A DNA stretch of 32,576 nucleotides from Hondaea fermentalgiana (taxonomy: Eukaryota > Sar > Bigyra > Thraustochytrida > Thraustochytriidae), in contig NPFB01000182.1 of the NCBI GenBank assembly GCA_014084085.1, positions 19,518 to 52,093 on the forward strand, written 5' to 3'. Of the stretch, positions 15,688 to 24,937 are shown one piece after another. The notes under the pieces are model-generated. The model searched no databases. It had not been told where the DNA came from and saw only the letters and a list, made by a program, of their open reading frames with translations. The translations under genes and the position numbers were made by a program. How positions within the stretch are numbered: the stretch's first letter is position 1; every line of letters starts with the position of its first letter.

Positions 15688-18084
15688 TTACCTTGCCGCC
15701 GTATCCCACCGATTCTGAATGGAGATGCGCACAAATGTATCTAGGTCGATCTCAAGGTCTACATTTGCAGACATGATCTCATCGATCTCTGTGTCAAAGA
15801 GTGGCCGTTCGTCCCACACTCGTTCGTTGCTGAGTTGATTGATGTAATAGGGGCGCCCCTTGTCCTCCGGACGTGTGCTTGCCGATTTAATCCACACGGC
15901 ATCGCTGCGGATCTTCCGCCTCGTTGCAAGTCCATTCCGGGCCGTGGTGAAGAGAGTCGCAGCTTGACGCTTGTTTGCCGTCGAGCCAAGGGCACGGATA
16001 GCTTCACGAAAGCCTGCCACGTCCATGACCGTAAAGTAGCCCTGATTCTTATTTTCGTCTGCTTCGAGAACCGCTTTTCGTGCTGCCACGTCAGCCTTGG
16101 AAAGCTCTGTGCATGTCTGAACGCCCCCATAGCTAAACTTTTTCACTGTGCAGTAAGTGAGGAAGACATCACGCAGACGGCCCTGCCAGCTCCGTTCGTG
16201 TGCAACCCACCCTTGTAAAATGATCAAAAGGACCTCGTCAAGGTCCACATAGGCAATGCTATCTGCATCGCCTCGGCTGATTGTCGATGTCTCCGAGACG
16301 GTGTCGTTCGTGTTGTCTGAATAGTTATCGAGCGGTGTAGACGCTTCAGCGGGCGGCAAACTCGTGGAGAGGTCCTTTGCAGCGAAACCTTTTCCTGATG
16401 CAAGTGAGACCTGCTTCACAGTAGTTCGCGCACCTTTGGCTCTCGACTTTGCAGCTGGTGTCCCCAACGCTCCTCCGAAATTTCCGCTGTTAGGATCGAC
16501 CGGAATGATGCTGCCAATAGCGCGCAAAATATCAGCAGCGTTGACGACCTTCCATTGCTGCATGTGCGCACTGGCAATCTGGAGAGCAAGTGTCCTCGGC
16601 AAAACGGGGCGGTCGTCTTCAGAGGGCTGTAGGGCGCTCGTGCCAATCTCGCCTATCTCTGCAACCTTGTCAAGAAGGTCAAAGAGAAAGGCCACCGCAG
16701 CTGGGTCGTCCCTGTCAAAGGAAATTTGCTCAATTTCCTCACTCGTTAGAGCCTTTCTTGTCCACGAGCGAGTCTTCTTGGTGGCCATGCGCGATAAAGC
16801 GCCTCGAGCTTCCGACGAAGATGAGGTACCGACAGGCAATAATTTGGGTCCAGATCGTGTTTTGCAAAAGGCGTCTTCGCGGATCATTCGAATGAGATAG
16901 CCAAAGACAGCAACACGAGGATCAAGAGAGTGCTGCTGCACGCTATTGAGTAATTCGGTCACGTGCCAGTCCGTGAGCTTGTCGAGGCCGTAAAGATTAG
17001 AGAAGAATTGATGCGTGCAGATGGAAAGAGACACTGATGTTGACGCGGCGATGTTGGACCCTTGCGCAGATCGTGTTGAAGAATACTTGCTCTGATTTAG
17101 AGCGCCGTCTTTTCCGCCACTGGTTTTGATAGGGTTGTTACGGCTTGCATAGATGCTATAAATGTGTTTGCGGGCAAGTCCGATTTGCAGGACTCGCTTG
17201 TTGACCTGAAAGGTGGACATTTGCTGGCGAAGCGCAAAGGGAATGTTCCAGCCGATTCTCCAGCGCTTGGGAATGGCAACAGGAGGGTCAAGGTCCGGTC
17301 CTCCGTGTGAAACACGCCCGCGTGCTTCTGCGAGTGCCTCCAAGGCGCTCGGAGGAGCTGTCGCGTCCGTTGCACATGCCACTTCAGCGGAGGGCATTTG
17401 TAGGCGAAAATTGTTGTTGGAAAGGGCCTGCAAGTGGTCCATGCCAAGTTTGGCGACGAGCTTGTCAAGGTCGCGCAAACTTTTTACTTTGCGACGCTGC
17501 TCCTGCTCGAGGTTCGACAAGGCATCATCGAGAGCAGCGTCTGAGCTGGCGGCAATGCTCCACTCCAGCTCTTGAGCACTGTTATCGCTGATACGCTGAA
17601 TCACGTTAGCGTAGTCGTTTGCTTGTTGCCGCAATTGTGCATGTTCTTCTCGCAACACACGCATGGAGACCATGGTGTCGTCGCACTCTTCTTTGGAGGT
17701 AGCTGCACGCTCGGTCGCGAGTTCGGCCCTGAATTTTGCCCTTCGAAGCTGGCGCTCCGCAAAAGTGACAAGCTTTTGCATGCGTTCCGCAAGCTCTTCA
17801 GTATTCCGCAGCTGTGCTCTATAAGCGCTGAGACTGTCGTCTACGACTTTGGTGTGTCGCTCAAAGACTCTCTCCAGGAGGGAGCCAAGTTTGGGCGATA
17901 AGGCGCTGGCTTGATCGAGAAGGGGGCACATGCATGCTTGTGCGAGTTTGGCGCGTTGTTCGAGGTCTTCGCGTCGTTTTCGCGCGGCTTCTGACCTCGC
18001 CTGCGGTGCAAAGACGTCATCGGTGAGCATTTCTTGCAGCCATTTCTCTAGCACCTGGAACTCGTGCGTTTTTCGACGTTGCAT
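15688..18084 (-). CDS. Coiled-coil protein with TSNAXIP1-like N-terminus and WW-like C-terminus, probable flagellar protein
   Basis: This is a 798-residue protein. Residues 8-110 (EFQVLEKWLQEML, LLERVFERHTKVVDDSLSAY) resemble the N-terminal domain of translin-associated factor X-interacting protein 1. Heptad-rich coiled coil continues to about 215. A middle segment (FFSNLYGLDKLTDWHVTELL, then HSLDPRVAVFGYL) matches a pattern I associate with conserved proteins of flagellated protists. Around 670-695 a degenerate EF-hand-like stretch (ADENKNQGYFTVMD) appears. Around 740-760 there is a WW-like half-motif (GRPYYINQLSNERVWDERP). No membrane segment is visible. The start ATG is well placed (ACCATCATGC). 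A role in axoneme or basal body is an inference from these resemblances, and no enzymatic residues are seen. Confidence 0.6.
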   Translation of the reverse strand: MQRRKTHEFQVLEKWLQEMLTDDVFAPQARSEAARKRREDLEQRAKLAQACMCPLLDQASALSPKLGSLLERVFERHTKVVDDSLSAYRAQLRNTEELAERMQKLVTFAERQLRRAKFRAELATERAATSKEECDDTMVSMRVLREEHAQLRQQANDYANVIQRISDNSAQELEWSIAASSDAALDDALSNLEQEQRRKVKSLRDLDKLVAKLGMDHLQALSNNNFRLQMPSAEVACATDATAPPSALEALAEARGRVSHGGPDLDPPVAIPKRWRIGWNIPFALRQQMSTFQVNKRVLQIGLARKHIYSIYASRNNPIKTSGGKDGALNQSKYSSTRSAQGSNIAASTSVSLSICTHQFFSNLYGLDKLTDWHVTELLNSVQQHSLDPRVAVFGYLIRMIREDAFCKTRSGPKLLPVGTSSSSEARGALSRMATKKTRSWTRKALTSEEIEQISFDRDDPAAVAFLFDLLDKVAEIGEIGTSALQPSEDDRPVLPRTLALQIASAHMQQWKVVNAADILRAIGSIIPVDPNSGNFGGALGTPAAKSRAKGARTTVKQVSLASGKGFAAKDLSTSLPPAEASTPLDNYSDNTNDTVSETSTISRGDADSIAYVDLDEVLLIILQGWVAHERSWQGRLRDVFLTYCTVKKFSYGGVQTCTELSKADVAARKAVLEADENKNQGYFTVMDVAGFREAIRALGSTANKRQAATLFTTARNGLATRRKIRSDAVWIKSASTRPEDKGRPYYINQLSNERVWDERPLFDTEIDEIMSANVDLEIDLDTFVRISIQNRWDTAAR

Positions 18085-18701
18085 GATGGTGGGTGATGAT
18101 CTCGTACGGCGTCTTGGCTGTGCCGAGGAATATAATCTCGTTTTACTTTGTCTTCTGTACGTCGCGGACTACACAGTCCGCGTCGCTCGCTCCCTTCAGA
18201 GCTCGAGGACTTTTACACTTTTGCCTTGTCGCTGCAGCTCTCTCTTGGCAAGCCGGGGTTCCTAAGCTTGCAAGAGATTTCGACTGCCGTCAAGGCTGCT
18301 TTACTGCTACGAGTACTACTCTCAACGCTCGCTCTCTGCGCCTTATTTTTTCTTTAACAAGCTTGTTTGATCTTTCATGGGAAAAGTTCTTCTTCACCAA
18401 GTCATGCTGGCAGTGAAGCCTGCCTTCAAGTTGTGGCTATTGAGAACTTAAATGTTGTCAAAAAAAATAGACCGCTTTTTAGTGCGCACCGGATCTATTT
18501 TCTTCTGGTGGCACTTCCATACAAGTTTGACTGTGAGGAAGGAGGCCTTGGGCCAGCGCAGGGCTAGCTTGTGAGTGAGTCACACATGAACGGGAAAGGC
18601 ACTGTCACGTCCAAGCTTTCAATGACGCAACACGTGAGCAAGTGCCACTCGAGATGGTAGAACAGGCACGCACCAGTGCAGCCTGAGAGGTTAAAAAATC
18701 A
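18085..18701. promoter_or_regulatory. 5' region of the coiled-coil gene and 3' flank of the kinase fusion
   Basis: Both neighbours are on minus, so this ~0.6 kb holds the promoter and leader of the coiled-coil gene (right of 18084) and the terminator region of the fusion gene (left of 18702). A perfect 8-bp inverted repeat is present at 18163-18182. No coding frame is convincing. Confidence 0.45.
18163..18182. promoter_or_regulatory. Perfect 8-4-8 inverted repeat upstream of the coiled-coil gene
   Basis: The arms cgcggact and agtccgcg flank acac. It lies about 80 bp upstream of the coiled-coil start codon, so it may be a hairpin in the leader or a palindromic binding site. There is no match to a known element. 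Confidence 0.4.
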
Positions 18702-20885
18702 TCAGCTAGTGCCAGAAAGGAAGTGATGACGTATGTTTCTGCAAGGCGGAAAGTCTTGACGCGTGGCAAGAAGTTCGCTGCAGAGGGTTTTGTAGTCGTC
18801 TTCTTCGTCAACATCCCTGAAGACGCGACGGCCAACTTGAACCTGAACATCACAGCGCATGACGGCTGCAAGCTGTGTGGCAAATGCAGCGCCCGTAGAC
18901 CATGCCACGTCAAAGAAAGCAGGCTTGCCCAGCGCACCGGGAACCGCCAAAAGCGCGTAGCCTCCATCAAGAGCAGGAGCCAAAAAGGCTTGATGCGGAT
19001 CGCGTAATGGGACCGCAAGTGCTTCGCAAAGTTGATCAACGCCTAGATGCGGTGTGTCCATGCCCACAAAAGCGACAGCGTCTGTGTCGGCGCTTTCGAG
19101 AGCAGCGCCAAGAGCGCTACCAAGCTTTCCGAGACGTACATCCGGATCAGCCGTGGCTGGCATGCTTTCGAGGTCCCATTTCGAGCTCTCCGCGGGCCAA
19201 TGGGCGTCCAGCCATGCACGATACTCGTCCCGATCTTCCGCGGGACTAAAGAGAATGACGCGCCTGACGCTAGCGTGCAGCGCTTCCTCAAGACGGGCCG
19301 AGCCAAGTTCCGTGACAAGGTCGCCAATGCAGGCGCGCGCAAAGTCGAGAGCGGTCACTTGGCCGATCGTTGCTGCGAGACGCGTCTTGCAGGTTCCGAG
19401 TCGCGGGAAGCGAGCGACAAGAAAGACTGTTGCGCAACGCGGTCTTGCGCGGTATCCACTGACGCCAAGGTTGGCGGGACCTTCGCTTTGCCCTTGCCCT
19501 TGCAAGCCTATTTCAGCATTGCAGCATTCGAGAAGGGCTTCAATGGACGTGAGCTTTGGTAGAGAACGTCTTCGGTCCCGCAAGATGACCTGGGCAATGC
19601 GCAGCGCCGCAGATTCTGCCTGCGCGCGCGTGGAGTCGTCTTGCATTCGTTCGAAGTCCTCAACATGTGCGACGCCAATTGTACGTCGGACTAATTCGAC
19701 TGCGGCAAAGCCCATTGCATCGATGCAAACGTCGCGGAGCAAGGACCGCAGGGCGAACTGAGGCGGGACATTTTCATCCGGTAAGTACATGCTGATACGG
19801 CCCTTTTCTTTGTTGCCGGCGAGACGCGAGTTCTGGAGTATATTACGTCGCTCCGCTGTCCACTGTTCCTGCAATGCCATGGCAAAAGCTAGCCAGAACT
19901 CGCGAAGCTCTGCAAGCGCGAATCCAGATTTATGCGCGCACGCAGAAATAATAAGATTACCCATGAATGTACCCACGTCAAAGGCCATTGGGCCCATGAG
20001 GGCAAATTCGGAGTCAAAGAAGCGGAGACGATCTGGACCAGCATTTATTCCGCCAAGATGATCAAGGCTCACAAGGATGGATCCTGTGTGAAGGTCTCCG
20101 TGAAGAAGACATTCGGCATGCGAGGTGAAGCGCGCTTTGAGATCGGCGACCGCGAGGAGAAGATCCGCGTCGTGACGAATGGTGCGCACCTGATCATCGA
20201 GAGCAGGGCTTGTCCAGCGGCTCGGAAAGGTTGGGTTCTCGACAAAAGGGGACGTAAAAAAGGCTTCTTCCGTCGCCACGCAAAGATCGTCGTTGCCCGC
20301 AAAGTACTCGATGAGACGCCGCCGCTCGGATGCATCGAGACCCCAGACAGAAGTTGCAAAAAGTAAGTTCGCGAGAGCTTCTCCAGCTAGTGCTCCAAGG
20401 CCTCTTGGCTTGGCACCGCGCGCAAGCGCAGGCCGGAGCACTTCGAAAGGAGCGGGCAGATATTCCATGAGTACACAAGCATAGTGTTCATCAAAGGCCA
20501 GCACGCGAGGAACAATAGGACAAGCGCTCGGATGGCGGGCTGCAATACGCGCAAAAACCTGCAGCGATGCATGTTCAAAGTATATACGCTGACAAGCCAT
20601 CTTGAAGTCTTGATTCATGCGCATGTACGGAAGCGCTTGCTTGATGCAGATGCGTTGATCCGGTTCGGCGCCTTCGACCTCGAACACATGGTTCAAGTTG
20701 CCGTCGGAGACCTCCCGGACGGTTTGGACGCGACCGCCAAGAGCTGCAGTCACGATGTTTGCGTGTCGACCACAAAGGAAGCTTTCGACAGATTCAATTT
20801 GGAGGGGCTGGAAACCTTCAGGTACGCTGCCGTGCTGTGGAGCCGGGAGGAGCACGTCAGACCACGAGAGGTCCTCCATCTCCAT
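18702..20885 (-). CDS. Methylthioribose-kinase-like domain fused to DUF2064/TIGR04282 GT-A domain
   Basis: The 727-residue protein joins two enzymes. Residues about 25-440 match 5-methylthioribose kinase: REVSDGNLNHVFEV (nucleotide loop), CIKQALPYMR, catalytic HGDLHTGSIL (D264) and metal motif FFDSEFALMGPMAFDVGTFM (D291, E293). That enzyme phosphorylates C1 of 5-methylthioribose in methionine salvage. Residues about 480-715 match the DUF2064 GT-A fold: FLVARFPRLGTCKTRLA, VGMDTPHL, APALDGGYALLAV and RDVDEEDDYKTL. A Gln/Gly-rich linker near 460-480 separates the halves. The start has an ideal context (GCCGCCATGG). Key residues of both halves are intact, so both are probably active. DUF2064 proteins are, as I recall, annotated as arsenosugar-biosynthesis glycosyltransferases, which gives an alternative to methionine salvage. 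Fusion is seen directly; substrate is inferred. Confidence 0.88.
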   Translation of the reverse strand: MEMEDLSWSDVLLPAPQHGSVPEGFQPLQIESVESFLCGRHANIVTAALGGRVQTVREVSDGNLNHVFEVEGAEPDQRICIKQALPYMRMNQDFKMACQRIYFEHASLQVFARIAARHPSACPIVPRVLAFDEHYACVLMEYLPAPFEVLRPALARGAKPRGLGALAGEALANLLFATSVWGLDASERRRLIEYFAGNDDLCVATEEAFFTSPFVENPTFPSRWTSPALDDQVRTIRHDADLLLAVADLKARFTSHAECLLHGDLHTGSILVSLDHLGGINAGPDRLRFFDSEFALMGPMAFDVGTFMGNLIISACAHKSGFALAELREFWLAFAMALQEQWTAERRNILQNSRLAGNKEKGRISMYLPDENVPPQFALRSLLRDVCIDAMGFAAVELVRRTIGVAHVEDFERMQDDSTRAQAESAALRIAQVILRDRRRSLPKLTSIEALLECCNAEIGLQGQGQSEGPANLGVSGYRARPRCATVFLVARFPRLGTCKTRLAATIGQVTALDFARACIGDLVTELGSARLEEALHASVRRVILFSPAEDRDEYRAWLDAHWPAESSKWDLESMPATADPDVRLGKLGSALGAALESADTDAVAFVGMDTPHLGVDQLCEALAVPLRDPHQAFLAPALDGGYALLAVPGALGKPAFFDVAWSTGAAFATQLAAVMRCDVQVQVGRRVFRDVDEEDDYKTLCSELLATRQDFPPCRNIRHHFLSGTS

Positions 20886-21250
20886 GGCGGCGCGCAGTTT
20901 CGCTTTTTGGTGTTTGTCAGCCTTGGTCTAGGCTTACCCACTTGACTCGAGTTTTGTTCCCTCTCCTTGCCTCACGCGTCGACCTGCCGGGGTCTGTCTG
21001 AGCGACTTGACTGCCTGTCTGTCCGTCTACCGACGCGGTGTTTTCTCCGTGCGTGCGTCAAATGCAGCGTGTCTGTGCGCATGCGTGCGCGCTCGAGCAA
21101 GATTGAGATCATTGGGATTGGGAAAAAAAAAAAAAAACTTGACTTTCATTTCACTCTTTTCTGACGTCTCCTTCTATCAAGCTCGACTGTCGTCGAAGTT
21201 ATGGCTCACACACGTGCAAGTTGCGAGATGACCCAGCCCGCGTGCGAATC
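20886..21250. other. Intergenic region with a long A tract
   Basis: This 365-bp gap lies between two minus-strand genes, the fusion's promoter and leader on the left and the COX15 3' flank on the right. It includes a poly-A run on plus at about 21123-21136 and a T/C-rich stretch. No gene is seen. Confidence 0.5.
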
Positions 21251-22629
21251 TCATCGGCGCAGGAAGCGAAGAGCGTGCTGCGAGTAGAGCATTGTGGTCC
21301 AGAGAGTGAGCGCGCCCGCCTGATGCGCAGCGCCGAGCTCGACGGGAACGAACATCATGAGCGTGGAAATACCCAAAAGAACCTGGCAACAGACGACAAC
21401 AACCATGGCATTGTATCCTGTGCGCATGGCTGGGCTGAGCACCTTCCAGTTGGGAGAGCGCCGAGCAATGTGAAAGAGAGCAAGCGTGGAAAACAGTGTC
21501 GTGTAAGCCAGATTGCGGTGATCGAATTGAACCGTGGCAGTGTTCTCGAAAATGTTGCGCCATGCGGGTTCAAGGCGGCTGTCCCAGAACTCGCGCGGGA
21601 TCCACTCGCCGGCGTAAAAGGGCCAATCGTTGTAGGCACGACCTGCGTCATTTCCCGCGACAAAGGCACCGGAGACGAACGTGATGCCAACGAGACCGAG
21701 CACCGCGGCACCCCACGAACGCAAACGCAGGACGCGCGGATCAACGGCCGTGGAGAGAAGGGGCTGCGGGTTCAATGCGGTGAGCCCGGTCCAGACGAGA
21801 CCCGTAAAGACTCCGAGCGCGACCGTGAGATGTGCAGCAAGTCTGTACGGGCTGACGCGGGGCTCTTTCCACTCGTTCGTGGGCTCCTCGAGACCACTCT
21901 TTACCATCCACCATCCGACGAGACCTTGGCCACCACCCAAGGCGAGTAGACCAAAGAGCTTGGGCGTCATGCCTGGCAGACGCTGGATGCGGCCACGCGC
22001 CATGAAATAGAGAAAGGGAACGCCAAAAACGAAACCGAGGCCGCGTCCCCACATGCGATGAAACCATTCCATAAAGTAAATGTGCTTGAACTCGTCCAGC
22101 GACATGCCCTGGTTAAGGCGCTTGTATTCAGGGAACTGCTTGTACTTTTCGAACTCAGCAGCCCAGGCCTCGTCGGTCTGCGGCAGCATCGAACCCTGCG
22201 GCCGCCAGTCAACCATGGAGAGGCCCGAGCGCGTGAGCCGCGTCACACCGCCCAGGACCACCATGCCAAAGACGGCACCCGAGACGCCCAGGAGCCATGC
22301 TCCGACGCCGCGGTCGCTCATAATCGCGGCCTGCATCCGCGGAGCTGCTGCGCCGCCCACGTTCGCTCCGGCCCGCGTCGCCGCGGCTGCTGCGGCCTCG
22401 CCGCCCAGTCGCATCGCCGCAGGGCTCATGCGCAGAGGGCCTGCAGCCGCCAGCCGCGCTGCGGACGTCGCCGCNNNNNNNNNNNNNNNNNNNNNNNNNN
22501 NNNNNNNNNNNNNNNNNNNNNNNNNNNNNNNNNNNNNNNNNNNNNNNNNNNNNNNNNNNNNNNNNNNNNNNNNNCGGCGGCCGGCCGCGCCAGGCCGGCC
22601 AGCCGGCGCGTCGCCGCTGCTGCCAGCAT
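21251..22629 (-). CDS. COX15: Haem A synthase COX15, mitochondrial, interrupted by an assembly gap
   Basis: COX15 oxidises haem O to haem A for cytochrome c oxidase in the mitochondrial inner membrane. The mature part has the family motifs GGVTRLTRSGLSMVDWRPQG, FMEWFHRMWGRGLG, SPYRLAAHLTVALGV, FVAGNDAGRAYNDWPFY, FDHRNLAYTT and VELGAAHQAGAL. The four haem-ligand histidines sit in the HRMWGR, AHLT, DHRN and HQAGA contexts, and about eight hydrophobic helices are visible. An internal Met lies at 22429. I place the start at 22629 because MLAAAATRRLAGLARPAA is a classic Ala/Arg-rich presequence, and AATSAARLAAAGPLRM on the other side of the gap continues it. The 100 N bases inside make the exact N-terminus and phase uncertain. 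Identity is secure. Confidence 0.93.
22475..22574. other. Assembly gap of exactly 100 N
   Basis: A run of 100 N is a conventional placeholder for a gap of unknown size. It falls in the GC-rich presequence of COX15, flanked by gccgc-rich sequence that probably defeated sequencing or assembly. Confidence 0.98.
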
Positions 22630-24789
22630 TCTTTTGCTACCCGCTCACGCGATTCTCGCTCGTCCGTTCGCGCGCAGTTGCCTCGCGCGCCGCCTCCGGG
22701 ACGGAGTTTTGCAAATTTGCTTTGCTCTTTCGTCTTTCGCGCGCTCTTTCTCTTGAAGCGAAAAAAGCAACGCAAGCTATGCGGTGGTGAGTGACCAGGG
22801 ACGCTCGCGTTGCGTTGCGAGGCGTGCATTAGAGGGTAGGTCGAGGGAGCAGAGGATGCGATGACGTCCGCTACGCCTAGCAGGAGCCATGGTGCCCACG
22901 CAGACAGGTATAGGTCTCGATGAGCAAGACGAGGAATCTCGGGCGCAAGCCTCCGTTTGTAGCAAGGTCGCGAGATAAACGAGGACGATGATGCTTTTTT
23001 TTTTTTAGCGAAGCAAGTTGCCGAAACGATGCCCCGGTTCATTCAGGCTGGGCTGGCCTCACCACAGAACGCGTTGGTTGATCATGCGCATGGCGTTGAT
23101 GGACTCATTATGTATGTTTCGCGGAATGCTCAAGTTTCTGATCCTTCTTTCTTCATTCATTCGTTGGTGGAGAGGTCCAAAAAAGATGCAAATCGATTGT
23201 AATTCATCAGCCTTCCCCAAGCCAACACTTTCGCAAGTCGCATCGCTGTCAGCTTGATAATGAGAGCAGCTCGGGAATGTCCTAGTTTATGAAACTTCTG
23301 CACGAGACCGCTCGCCTTACTAATTCCTTATCAAGTCGGCTCGGATCCTGAATGTCGCTGTCATGAATTTTGCCGAGGAGGCAAGCTCTCCACATTGCAG
23401 TCTTTGCCACGTCTGATGTCAGTCAGCGCGCAAGAATATCGAATCTGTCATCGTATTGCAAAAAGAGGACATTATCTTTTCGAAGGTAGACAACGTCGCC
23501 CCGAGTCAACATCTGCAGCTCTGTTGACTTCAGCGTCACGATGCAGTACTACGTCTGAAGCTGGGCCGATGAGGTCCGTACGCCAAACCTCCCCTTCCGC
23601 ACTAATGAATGACGCTGAGCTTTGCCCCCTCCGGGTCAGGAGATCGGAGTCAGGAAATCGGGTCATTGCTGTTGGACCGGTTAAAACTCGTTCTTTGATA
23701 GGCTGTCAAAGGCTACGAATGACCCTGTGCCCATTCGCTGTTCCCTTGCTTTTCATTCGATGTTCCATGGCTCCATGATCATGATGAGAAGTAGGTTCCT
23801 AGCGTTTGGAAAGTCGACACGCTGACAGCCAGTGAAAGATTTGGATTGCTTGTCTGTTGCAAGGAGAGAACAAAATTCCCAAATCCTACCACCCAGCGAC
23901 ATTACCGCACGTGTTGTGTTGCAAAGACCAACTTTCCAAAATCACGAAGGGATCTCCGTTGAGCACAGTCAACGTGGTTTTCGCGATTCCAAAGTAGCAA
24001 AACCAAGAGCGTCAGACAGATTGTCTTGTCATAGAGTAAAGACGTTCATTCTAGACAGGTATTCGATCTTCAAGGAACGGATTTCCCTTTTGTGGTAGAG
24101 TTTGTGTCTTCGATCAAGTCATCGGGACATGCGCGATATTCATCTTTTTCCCTTCCATGTAATGTGTGCAATGCATTTGACTCGCTGCGCCCCCAAAGAA
24201 AATCAACAAGAATCAGCCATTCTAGGTTGACAACATTGCGGAGGACAGACCACCATAATACCAACTCGCTTGCACTAGGAGGCCTGGGCTAGGCCTGGTC
24301 ACTGTCTGTGCACGGCGTGACGTAATATGCAAAAGAAAAAGTGAAAACTGGAATGTAACTAGTTGAAAACTATGCATTGAGCACTCTCTATGGATGCAGC
24401 CGAGTCTACCGCGCACATTCAATTCTGGCAACGAAGCGGTCTTCGCGCGCGCCTGCGGCCGCGCAGACCTTGGCGCGAACGCCCGCCCGCGAGGCGCGGC
24501 GGCGGCGGCTTTGCCTCTTTCGTGCGGCGTATAGTCGCTGACGCCCGGGCGCCAAAGGCGGCAGTAGCACAGCGAGATTGAGAAGAAGCTGCGCGAACGG
24601 GGCAGCGGGGCAAAGACGGCTTGAGTCGGCGAAGGCTCGCAGAGCGCTGCGACAAGAAGGCGCGGGAGTCCGCGCCGCTGTGACGCGTGCGGACACGCTT
24701 GCCCGCTTTTTTCTGCAAGCAGACGCAAGGTCGGCGCGCTCGCGCAAAGGCAATCTTTGTGTGAAGCGCCCAGCGGCGCCAAGGGCGAC
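22630..24789. other. Long gene-poor intergenic region, AT-richer than neighbours
   Basis: This ~2.1 kb stretch separates COX15 (minus) from CAF1 (plus), so both promoters lie at its ends. From about 23050 to 24370 the base composition is visibly less GC-rich, and stop codons break all frames. A T12 run occurs at about 22995-23006. One 41-codon minus frame (23548-23423) faintly resembles a transposase; otherwise I see no RNA gene or protein gene. The flank 24400-24790 returns to GC-rich sequence. Confidence 0.5.
23423..23666 (-). mobile_element. Possible decayed transposon fragment (piggyBac-like resemblance, weak)
   Basis: The minus frame 23548-23423 contains LQMLTRGDVVYLRKDNVLFL followed by QYDDRFDILAR. 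This recalls the 'KRGD…V…W-D-R-D-V' block of piggyBac-type transposases. An overlapping minus frame (23666-23472, ending …GRRCLPSKR) is open in another phase, as expected for frameshifted remains. No terminal repeats or TTAA duplication were identified. Chance resemblance is quite possible. Confidence 0.2.
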
Positions 24790-24800
24790 ATGCTGTCCGG

Positions 24801-24924
24801 GTACGTTTTCGTCAGCCAAGGATCGAGGCAGACCTTGCCTCAAAAAATAACTTGCTACGAAGGATGCGACGAGCACGAGATACTAACGTTGTGTTCTTGT
24901 CTTGCGGCGTTTTTGCCTTGCAAG
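24801..24924 (+). other. Candidate spliceosomal intron at the CAF1 5' end
   Basis: A GTACGT donor at 24801, a perfect TACTAAC branch point at 24881-24887, a pyrimidine-rich stretch and a gcaAG acceptor at 24923-24924 define a 124-nt intron. Splicing joins ATG at 24790 (M-L-S-G) in frame with …AGVHMHRNQ of the main exon, adding eight residues before the ATG at 24938. The agreement of donor, branch, acceptor and phase is good; transcript proof is lacking. Confidence 0.5.
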
Positions 24925-24937
24925 GGCGGGTGTTCAC

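Noticed and set aside
22795..24400. tRNA, 5S or snRNA genes in the long intergenic stretch
   Set aside because: I looked for a T-loop GGTTCGA-type motif with matching acceptor arms and saw none. A covariance-model scan would be the decisive test.
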